Assembly (NCBI GenBank): GCA_030710605.1
Contig: CP092872.1
Span: forward strand, 92,840,627-92,904,626
Direction of reading: 5' to 3'
DNA: 64,000 bases
DNA from: Cordylochernes scorpioides
Taxonomy: Eukaryota; Arthropoda; Arachnida; Pseudoscorpiones; Chernetidae
Part shown: in pieces, positions 55,346 to 64,000 of the stretch
Layout of the letters: each line of letters starts with the position of its first letter
How positions within the stretch are numbered: the stretch's first letter is position 1
The notes under the pieces: model-generated
What the model saw: the letters and a program-made list of their open reading frames with translations, nothing else
The model's database searches: none
Told to the model about the DNA's origin: nothing
Made by a program: the position numbers and the translations under genes

Positions 55346-56038
55346 TTATTTTTATAGATAGGGTAATAGTAAGTGAATTTAACAGAAAGAAAAGAAGAAA
55401 TATTGCGCAACTGTTTCTATTCCTGAGAAATGTTACATTTATAGATTAATTTTTAAATTACAAAAAAAAAGCATATTTCAATTTCTGATTAACTATCTAT
55501 AAAATAAAAGAAACATTATTTGTTGATAAAAATCAGGTTGTTAAATTTTATTATTAATCATGTTACAATATGTGTGGTCAAATATTAATTAGCTAAAGTT
55601 AATGGTTAAGACTATTTTTTTCTCTTCTCTTTCTTTATTAATTTAACCATCAAAAACTAATAAAGCGTAGTTAATGATATAAGGTTAAAACAAAAGTTAA
55701 TTAATAAAAAAATAGTGTAAAAAAAATTGATGGGCTGCTGTAATCCCTAACCTGCCAACTACTGCTTTTAAAAAATCATAAATTTCTTGTTTTTTATAGA
55801 CGTTGAAGGAAATCTTGTTAAGCTGTTTTTATTTAATACAAGATAACAACAATAAGAAATGAAAGATTTAATGAACTGATATTTTTTTTTTATGTAAATC
55901 AAACTTCTACTGTCCTTTGTCCTAACTGCGAAGATCTTATATTGAGAGAAGAGGTAAAAATTTCATAAACACATTTAAAGAACGTTAAACATTTGTTTCA
56001 TATTGAATCATATTAATATACACCAATAAGACCATCTA
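55346..56038. other. AT-rich spacer
   Basis: No gene. 55905-55935 (CTTCTACTGTCCTTTGTCCT) may be a further family A remnant. Confidence 0.4.
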
Positions 56039-56040
56039 TA

Positions 56041-57362
56041 CGAGGTGTGTTCAGAAAGTATCGCGAATTTTGAATTTTCGCGGGTTACGTATATTCGAAT
56101 TTCGATCTTTTTGTGGCTTTATGTTGGTACTCATGTCTCTCACTTATGCCGACAAGCTCGGCCATTTTGAATGTTCACTTAATTGTTGACAGCTTCTTTG
56201 CTTGCAGGTGTTTTGGATCGTCTTCGATTTTTACCTATTAAAAAAAATGGATCAAAGAACCTGTATCAAATTTTGTGTAAAAAACAAAATTAAGTGCGCG
56301 GATGCATTCCGAATGTTGACTGTGGCATACGGAGAAGCTACCTTGGACCGAAGCAACGTTTATCGGTGGTACAAAATGTTCTCAGAAGGCCGAGAAGATG
56401 TGAACGACGAAGAGCGTACCGGACGCCCGAGCACTTCAACAACAGACGAAAAAATTAATGAAGTGGAAAAATGATATTGGCCAATCGTCGAATCACCGTT
56501 AGAGAAGTTGCTGAGGACCTAAACATATCGATTGGCTCGTGCCATTCGATTTTTATCAATGATTTGGGCATGAGACGGGTCGCCGCGAAATTCGTACCAA
56601 AATTGCTCAATTGCGACCAAAAACAGCATCGCATGAACATTGCTAATGAGATGTTGGACTCTGTCCGCGACGACCCAAATTTGCTCCAGAGGGTCATAAC
56701 TGGTGACGAAGCGTGGGTTTATGGTTATGACGTGGAAACCAAAGCTCAATCATCTCAATGGAAGCTGCCGCACGAACCAAGACCGAAAAAAAGCGCGCCA
56801 AGTTCGGTCGAATGTGAAGGTTTTGCTGACAGTTTTCTTCGATTGCAGGGGCGTGGTGCATCATGAGTTCTTGCCACAGGGTAGAACGGTCAATAAGGAA
56901 TATTACCTGCAAGTTATGCGCAATATGCGCGAAGCAATCCGCCAGAAACTCCCGGATTTGTGGATGAACAAAAATTGGCTTTTGCACCACGATAACGCCC
57001 CTGCTCACACATCGTTGCTTGTGCGCGACTTTTTGGCCAAAAACAACACACTAATGATGCCGCAGCCACCGTATTCGCCAGATCTGGCCCCCTGTGACTT
57101 TTTCTTGTTCCCTAAACTGAAGAGGCTCATGAAAGGACGACGTTACGCTACGCTTGACGAGATAAAGATGGCATCGAAGGAGGAGCTGAAAAAGATTTTT
57201 AAAAATGATTTTTTGAAGTGCTTCGAAGATTGGAAAAACCGTTGGCACAAGTGTATAATATCTCATGGGGATTACTTTGAAGGGGACAAAATAGGTATTC
57301 ATGAATAAATAAATAATTTTTGAAAAAACACAAAAGTCGCGATACTTTTTGAACACACCTCG
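56041..57362 (+). mobile_element. Mariner transposon, copy 2 (1,322 bp)
   Basis: 32-bp inverted ends (CGAGGTGTGTTCAGAAAGTA and TCGCGAATTTTG at the left; right at 57331-57362) with two mismatches. TA target duplication at 56039-56040 and 57363-57364. The ends differ completely from copy 1, so this is a different mariner lineage. Confidence 0.96.
56247..57308 (+). pseudogene. Mariner transposase with two compensating frameshifts
   Basis: Begins [13 protein letters not shown] at 56247, with the N-terminal helix-turn-helix region (RRITVREVAEDL). The triad is complete: TGDEAW, HHDNAPAH, and YSPDLAPCDFF with 34 residues between the last two Asp. One A is missing in the run at 56467-56471 (five A), so the frame stops at 56472. 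One extra A in the run at 56786-56792 (seven A) restores the original frame, which ends at the stop at 57306-57308. The total matches the family at about 353 residues. No internal nonsense codons are seen apart from the shift effects. Inactive as read, unless the runs are sequencing errors. Confidence 0.95.
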
Positions 57363-57404
57363 TATATGGGAAATAAAGCATTTAATATTAAATGTTTCTT
57401 TTAA

Positions 57405-57650
57405 ACATAAAAAAAAAAACGTATACTGTCATTACTGCGATGAAAAAAAATATTAGGAGGGCTTTTCTCATCAGTGGTGAACCCTCCCAGTGGTTTCGCC
57501 AATATAATCCACCAAACCGCTTCTTAGAGCTCTAATACTGTATTGGATCATTCTGCTTTTATATGTTACACTGAAGGGTGGAATCTTAGAAATGGTATTC
57601 AAGCAAACTATGGACATATAGGTGAAACCAACAGCCGTTTGATGAATTGA
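57405..57650 (+). repeat. Family A element (empty-site copy)
   Basis: ACTGTCATTACTGCGATG, GGGCTTTTCTCATCAGTGGT, CAGTGGTTTCGCC, TCTGCTTTTATATGTTACAC, TGAAGGGTGGAATCTTAGAA. It is uninterrupted where the 16.8-kb copy carries the 312-bp family B insertion. Confidence 0.85.
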
Positions 57651-58105
57651 TTTTATTTTAAACATTTTTTTATAAATTATTTACATCCTTTTCTCTCGTA
57701 TGTAAATTAAATGTGTATTTTAAAATCAATAATTAATTATGTTGCGTTGCCTCTGTGTGGGTTTCTCATTACCAGGCCACTACATTCTCTTAGAATTTAT
57801 TAGAACACCAACTTCTACAATATGGACTGACTGACTGCCTGCTAACAACTTGTAACGCTATTTATACATTAAGTCAGAATCGAGTATGCAAAGAGGATAT
57901 TTGCCATTCTGCAAATACCCTAAGTATGCAAATACACAACAGATTATTTACACACACATGCTATAAGCGTCTGTATTCAAATATGTAAATTAATTGTAAG
58001 CGAATGTTTATTTAAACAATAAATTTATGTCTATAGAGTTTCATTGAATACCTTGAACAAAGATTCTCTTTTTACTGTTGGTTATATATAGACAAAAGAG
58101 TCTAA
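57651..58105. other. Unassigned spacer
   Basis: Nothing recognised. Confidence 0.45.
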
Positions 58106-58107
58106 TA

Positions 58108-58265
58108 CAATATTAGAGTGGTATGATAGATTAAACTGGCGAAACCGCTGGGAGGTTCACCACTGATGAGCTAAGCCCTCCCAATATTTATTAATTGCAC
58201 TAAAAGAGAATTCGTTTATTTTTTCAAAAAGAAACATTCGCTCATAAATAAATTCAAAATTTTGA
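58108..58265 (-). repeat. Family A half element
   Basis: GAGTGGTATGATAGATTAAA, CTGGCGAAACCGCTGGGAGG, CACTGATGAGCTAAGCCCTC, then AAAGAAACATTCGC. Confidence 0.85.
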
Positions 58266-58332
58266 CTTCTTTGATTATAAAGATCTTATTTGTTCATGGA
58301 ATTCAAATTTGTACTTTTTGATACTGTCATAG
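58266..58332. other. Short spacer
   Basis: Nothing recognised. Confidence 0.35.
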
Positions 58333-58334
58333 AA

Positions 58335-58915
58335 TACACTCATGGACAAAACTTAAGAAAGTTTCAGCTTATATATCAGGAATCAGACTGTAACTCTGAA
58401 AGATATTACAGTGAACTTTATTGAAGACACACGAGATAACACACGAGATAACCAATATATACTCATGGAGACACAACTTAAGGAGGTATACCTTTTAGCA
58501 TGTATATCGGGATTCAGAAAATAACTCTGAAAGATATTACAGTGACCTTTATTGAAGACACACAAGATAGCCAAGTGTGTATACACTCATGGACAAAACT
58601 TAAAGAAGTTGTACCTTTTTCCATATATATCGGGATTCAGACAATAACTCTGAAAGATATTACAGTGGCCTTTATTGAAGACACACGAGATAACCAATAT
58701 ACACTCATGGACAAAACTTAAGGAAGTTGTACCTTTTACCATGTATATCGGGATTGAGACAATAACTCTGAAAGATATTACAGTGACCTTTATTGAAGAC
58801 ACACGAGATAACTTAGTATGAACTGATTTGCCTCTGTCTCCTTCAAAAAAAAAAAAAAAGCAGATAACTTGAAGTATCAACGACTTTCCATCTCCTTTTA
58901 TCCATGAGTGTCTAT
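58335..58915. repeat. Family C MITE with tandemly repeated half (4 units)
   Basis: ACACTCATGGACAAAACTTA begins four times (58335, about 58457, 58583, 58700) at ~115-125-bp spacing. Each time it is followed by ATAACTCTGAAAGATATTAC and ACACACGAGATAACC. Only the last unit continues into the poly-A-containing half and the right terminus (about 58915). This is the mirror image of the array at 35954-36760. Confidence 0.92.
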
Positions 58916-59990
58916 TTTATGCAGGTTGCACACTCTTGCGAAATTTTTAGCCTGATGAAACTGCGTAAAAGCTTGTTCACCCTTTTTGAATAAAAATTAA
59001 ACAATTTCCAGATCTTTTTAAATTGTTTATCAAGTATAAAATATTTGCAAGAATTATCAATTATATATAGTACAAATATATTTGGTATAAAAATATAAAA
59101 ACACACAAAAAATTTGTAACAAATAAATTTACTGGAAATGTGTTTCTTTTACTGCCTGAAGCCCTTTAGAGATAATATTTGATGATATTATTAAAAAGAA
59201 TGACATTTTCAGTAAATTTAATTGTTACAAATTTTATTGATAGATGGAAATTGAATTCATAAATATACAGTATTTATATATGAAATGTATTCATGTCATT
59301 AAACTTTAATACAAACATAAATGTAAATTTTTTTTTTTTTAAATAAAGACATTTGATTTAAAATAAACGTACAAACGTTTGCCCAATAAATAAAATGTGT
59401 AAAATATATACGGGCTTTTAAAATTTTATTATATATAATGCTAAAATGACTTTTTATTAAATTTACTATATAAATATTATCCCTTTGTTTTGAAAACCTT
59501 TTTACTTATTACGTAAATTCACTTTTCAAAAATGTAATTAGAAGTCAGACGATAGGTTGGTTGTTCGCTCAAATTTTCGTTGTTATTTATTTATTTTTTG
59601 CAGCCGATCTTTTTATTATCGATTTTAAAAATTGAATTAAATGTGTAATATATATTTACAATATCATTATATATTTATAAAATATTATTAAAATAAATCT
59701 TCTTAATATAAATTTATTAATAAAAAGCGTGTTATTTATATAATACAATTTTTAAAAAAGAAATATTAAATATAAATTTTAAAATATTTTTAAAAAGCTT
59801 TACATTTTTTGCGTATATTATATTTTATTCATATATATTCACAAAATACATTTATCTATTACTATTTAGACTATATTTAAAGAATCAAATTATCTTTTAA
59901 ATGCGAAGTTATTTCAATTTGATTTGAATCACTTATTTGTAGTAAATAAAGTACCATGAAGTTAGAGAATTACAATTATAGGTATCCTTT
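58916..59990. other. AT-rich spacer
   Basis: Extremely AT-rich; no gene or repeat family recognised. Confidence 0.5.
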
Positions 59991-60310
59991 GATTATTTGA
60001 CCTCTATTTTCAGGGTTCGAAAATCATACTCTTTGGATAGTAGTCCGTAAAACCATTTCTCTTCCACTCTCGTGGTATTTTCCATCATTGGGCGGCCGCC
60101 GGACCTGTAGTCCTGGATCTTCGAACCTCAAGGGCCACGTCATCACCATCTCCTCAGCGGCAAATCATACCATCTACGTATTCTTCGTAGATCGTTAAAT
60201 ACGTGGTATCGCTGGGGACCCATTGGCGATCTTCCATCAAACTCTGCAGCGAAGACCCCCTCCTTGTCTGGAGGAGAACTCTCTAAAGGTGGGGAAACCT
60301 TCCTTTCTGA
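59991..60310. other. GC-richer unassigned block
   Basis: TGGGCGGCCGCCGGACCTGT, AAGGGCCACGTCATCACCAT and repeated ACTCTGCAGCG. The latter returns at 60434, so this is probably part of an unidentified repeat. No open frame with a domain. Confidence 0.4.
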
Positions 60311-60456
60311 AGACATTTGTACATAATTATATATATATTACCCTACACTTTATATGCCCTTTTACTCTTTTATTTTTCCATCATTGTAAAATTTGATTAA
60401 AAGAATCAATAAAATTGTTTAAATTGTGAATTGTCAAACTCTGCAGCGGTGACGCC

Positions 60457-60660
60457 ATGTAACATAGTTGTATATTTTAATCATTTTTGTTATAATCATC
60501 ATCCTCATTGTAAATTTATCATTATCACATAAATAGTGGAGCGGACTGTGTACTTTACATGTATTGACAAGAGGTCAATAAAACTATGACATTTGTCTTC
60601 CATTCTCGGGGTATAGTTGTACAAGAATCACTGATATACCATTCATAGTGATAGCAAAGC
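60457..60660 (+). repeat. LTR-like or 3'-end-like fragment
   Basis: TGTAACATAGTTGTATATTT ... GTGGAGCGGACTGTGTACTT ... GGTCAATAAAACTATGACAT. It contains AATAAA close to GTCTTCCATTCTCGGGGTA. The ends and target duplication could not be fixed. Confidence 0.35.
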
Positions 60661-61110
60661 GGGGGTTGACGTCAGCCATTTAAAATATTTAAAAAGCGAT
60701 AGAGAGATATACAGAGAGGCTTAGTCAAAAAAATCTCTTTAATTTTTTAAACGGAGTAGTTTTTTTTTATAAAGAGGGAATGAATGAACTGAGGGTGACG
60801 CTGCTGTGGAGGGTGACAAAGAACAAAGGTCCCCGTTTCAATCAATTTACCTCCTCCCCCGCACCCAACTTCTGGAGTTTCCAATTTCCTGTCTCGTCTG
60901 TTGTTTACATGTGGTACTTCCCACAACTGACGACGGCCTTGTTGGTCTCACCGCAGAATTCCTTTTTTGTTCTTTTTTGGGGCATGGTTCTCCTGGATTC
61001 ATAGTTTTCATTTATGACCATAGTTGTTCCAATGGAATATTTCTCACTAAATGTTGTTGTCTCGGGTGGTATTTTGTCTTTAGTTCCTGGAGCAATGTCC
61101 ATAGTCCATA
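60661..61110. other. Unassigned block next to a family A core
   Basis: Sequence between a family A-like start (AGAGGCTTAGTC) and the family A core at 61115. On the minus strand an 88-codon frame (60905-61171) reads as a balanced, protein-like composition in its middle part, but no family is recognised and no splice sites are evident. Confidence 0.35.
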
Positions 61111-61114
61111 AATT

Positions 61115-61240
61115 GAATTGGGGGAAAACGCTTAGGAGGGGGTTCACCACTGATGAGCAAAGCTTTCCCAATTATTTTAATCGCATTTAGGACAATAGAA
61201 TGCTGGTTTTATTATTTCGAAAAACATTCGTGCTCTTTAA
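61115..61240 (-). repeat. Family A half element
   Basis: TTGAATTGGGGGAAAACGCT, TTCACCACTGATGAGCAAAG, TTTAATCGCATTTAGGACAA, AAAAACATTCGTGC. Diverged core (GGGGAAAACGC instead of GGCGAAACCGC). Confidence 0.75.
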
Positions 61241-61618
61241 TGGTTACATTTCTCAAACCTTAATAATGATAACAATTTTGAATAATATATCAAAATAATC
61301 AATATAGTATGAAAATAATAGTTAAAATCATTTTCCGATGCCTATATATATAGCAATATGCAAATTAGTTTGGTATTACGCTAATTTGCATAATGTTCGC
61401 GCACAAATAGTCTACATTTTGAAATTTATTTCTTTATCCATTTATATACATAACATATTTCTAAATTTGAATCTAAATCAAATTTGACGGAAGAAGAGTA
61501 ACAAATATCCATTTAATAATTATTCATATAAGAAAATGATATAGAAATATAATAAATAAAACTAAAAATTCAAAGATATTAAGAAAAGCTATATTAAATT
61601 ACATTTTACACAATTATC
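61241..61618. other. AT-rich spacer
   Basis: Nothing recognised. Confidence 0.45.
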
Positions 61619-61619
61619 A

Positions 61620-61826
61620 GTGAGCGAATAATCTGTGCCAAGACAGTGTGACCAGAGGGAAAAAGCTGTAATGCCCCTATAAATAAGGAAAAAAGTTCTA
61701 AACAACCTGCCTCTCTGTGATCTAGAATAAAAGAGTCTGCGAACTTGTTTGGAACGGCTCGGCCACTCTGGATTTCCTAGAATTTACTTCGAGGAAATAA
61801 ACTTAGCTCCTTGCATTTGTATATAG
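61620..61826 (+). promoter_or_regulatory. TATA plus polyadenylation signal (LTR-like)
   Basis: TATAAATA at 61679-61686 and AATAAA at 61726-61731 lie about 47 bp apart in a GC-richer block with CGGCTCGGCCACTCTGG. Such spacing is found in retroelement LTRs. No boundaries determined. Confidence 0.4.
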
Positions 61827-63852
61827 CTTCTTTTATAACACAGCTAACTTTTTATATAGTGTTCTACAGGATTATATAGCTTCTTTTATAACACAGCTAA
61901 CTTTTTATATAGTGTTCTACAGGATTATATAGCTTCTTTTATAACATAGCTAGCCTTTTATATCGTGTTCTACAGGATTATATAACTTCTTTTATAACAT
62001 AGCTAACCTTTTATATCGTGTTCTACAGGATTATATAGCTTCTTTTATAACACAGCTAACCTTTTATATCGTGTTCTACAGGATTATATAGCTTCTTTTA
62101 AAACACATCGAACTTTTTATATCGTGTTCTACAGGATTATATAGCTTCTTTTATAACACAGCTAGCCTTTTATATCGTGTTCTACAGGATTATATAGCTT
62201 CTTTTATAACATAGCTAACTTTTTATATCGTGTTCTACAGGATTATATAGCTTCTTTTATAACACAGCTAGCCTTTTATATCGTGTTCCACATGATTATA
62301 TAGCTTCTTTTATAACTTAGCTAGTCTTTTATATCGTGTTCTACAGGATTATATAGCTTCTTTTATAACACAGCTAACTTTTTATATCGTGTTCTACAGG
62401 ATTATATAGCTTCTTTTATAACACAGCCAACTTTTTATATAGTGTTCTACAGGATTATATAGCTTCTTTTATAACACAGCTAGCCTTTTATATCGTGTTC
62501 TACAGGATTATATAGCTTCTTTTATAACACAGCTAACTTTTTATATCGTGTTCTACAGGATTATATAGCTTCTTTTATAACACAGCTAGCCTTTTATATC
62601 GTGTTCTACAGGATTATATAGCTTCTTTTATAACACAGCTAACTATTTATATCGTGTTCTACAGGATTATATAGCTTCTTTTATAACACAGCCAACTTTT
62701 TATATAGTGTCCTACAGGATTATATAGCTTCTTTTATAACACAGCTAGCCTTTTATATCGTGTTCTACAGGATTATATAGCTTCTTTTATAACACAGCTA
62801 ACTTTTTATATCGTGTTCTACAGGATTATATAGCTTCTTTTATAACACAGCTAACTTTTTATATCGTGTTCTACAGGATTATCTAGCTTCTTTTATAACA
62901 CAGCTAACTTTTTATATCGTGTTCTACAGGATTATATAGCTTCTTTTATAACACAGCTAACTTTTATATCGTGTTCTACAGGATTATATAACTTCTTTTA
63001 TAACACAGCTAACTTTTATATCGTGTTCTACAGGATTATATAACTTCTTTTATAACACAGCTAAACTTTTATATAGTGTTATACAGGATTATATAGCTTC
63101 TTTTATAACACAGCTAGCCTTTTATATAGTGCTCTACTGTATTATATAGCTTCTTTTACAACACAGCTAACTTTTTATATCGCGTTCTACAGGATTATAT
63201 AGCTTCTTTTATAACACAGCTAGCCTTTTATATCGTGTTCTACAGGATTATATAGCTTCTTTTATAACACAGCTAGCCTTTTACATCGTGTTCTACAGGA
63301 TTATATAGCTTCTTTTATAACACAGCTAGCCTTTTATATCGTGTTCTACAGGATTATATAGCTTCTTTTATAACACAGCTAGCCTTTTACATCGTGTTCT
63401 ACAGGATTATATAGCTTCTTTTATAACACAGCTAACTTTTTATATCGTGTTCTACAGGAATATATAGCTTCTTTTATAACATAGATAACTTTTTATAACG
63501 TGTTCTACAGGATCATATAGCTACTTTTTTAACATAGCTAGCCTTTTATATCGTGTTCTACAGGATTATATAGCTTCTTTTATAACACAGCTAGCCTTTT
63601 ATATAGTGTTATACAGGATTATATAGCTTCTTTTATAACACAGCTAGCCTTTTATATAGTGCTCTACTGTATTATATAGCTTCTTTTATAACACAGCTAA
63701 CTTTTTATATCGTGTTCTACAGGAATATATAACTTATTTTATAACATAGATAACTTTTTATAACGTGTTCTACAGGATCATATAGCTTCTTTTATAACAT
63801 AGCTAACTTTTTTATATCGTGTTCTACAGGATTATATAGCTTCTTTTATAAC
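61827..63852. repeat. Minisatellite, 53-bp unit (~38 copies)
   Basis: Unit: GGATTATATAGCTTCTTTTA, TAACACAGCTAACTTTTTAT, ATCGTGTTCTACA; GGATT starts at 61869, 61922 and so on. Two alternating variants (GCTAACTTTTTATAT and GCTAGCCTTTTATAT) suggest higher-order structure. Confidence 0.96.
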
Positions 63853-64000
63853 TGTTAGAAATGTGAAATTTATAGAGTCGGTGTTTCATCCCAAGTTGAC
63901 CTTCGGCACATGTACACTGAGGCGGCGCCACCATATACCATGTGTGACGTCACTACCTACCCCCACTTCCTGCCTGCCTGCTGCTAGCTGTTTACAACTG
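63853..64000. other. Right edge, GC-richer sequence with CRE
   Basis: TGTGTGACGTCACTACC (TGACGTCA at about 63945), AGGCGGCGCCACCATATACC and CTGCCTGCCTGCTGCTAGC. Could be the start of an LTR or promoter cut by the window. Confidence 0.4.

Overview
The window is non-coding, repeat-dominated nuclear DNA of an animal, most likely an arthropod. The evidence is strong AT richness, two mariner (DD34D) transposons, a Ty1/copia LTR retrotransposon, Helitron debris, TA-flanked MITEs, many foldback (inverted-repeat) elements and long minisatellite arrays. I found no intact host protein gene. Every convincing coding stretch belongs to a transposable element and is broken. The species cannot be named from the sequence.

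Layout. 0-9.4 kb: a 157-bp tandem array, mariner copy 1 with 37-bp perfect terminal repeats, small foldback and MITE insertions, a higher-order array (5.3-7.1 kb) and a large inverted repeat holding a Helitron helicase tail that ends in a typical Helitron 3' hairpin plus CTAG. 9.4-13.5 kb: a 4.03-kb copia element with 205-bp LTRs that look identical and a 5-bp target duplication, disabled in three places. 13.5-25.1 kb: a 32-bp minisatellite, nested foldbacks, a 5.5-kb non-coding element with two 878-bp direct terminal repeats (LARD-like), and a 58-bp minisatellite enclosed by inverted repeats. 25-44 kb: a mosaic of recurring families. I label these family A (foldback with a GGCGAAACCGC / CTGATGAG core), B (foldback with the GATGGCGCAAGCC core), C (Tc1/mariner-type MITE), D (pogo/Tigger-type MITE), F, G, H and I (further foldbacks). 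The same stretch holds a 66-bp tandem array built from U6 snRNA sequence, a solo-LTR-like unit with heat-shock elements, and a tRNA-like gene inside a foldback. 44-64 kb: three more long minisatellites (112, 103 and 53 bp), a hammerhead ribozyme in a family-B-like foldback (55 kb), mariner copy 2 with two compensating frameshifts, and further A and C copies.

Nesting gives a relative history. Family A is old: it was hit by a family B element (12-bp target duplication, with a matching empty-site copy elsewhere) and by a retroposon (11-bp duplication). A family B element was in turn split by the LARD-like element. The copia insertion looks youngest.

The most notable items are the hammerhead ribozyme at the junction of inverted arms (as in Penelope-like retroelements), the U6-derived tandem array, the heat-shock-element LTR, and a CTCF-core-like 9-mer (AGATGGCGC) carried by several unrelated repeat families.
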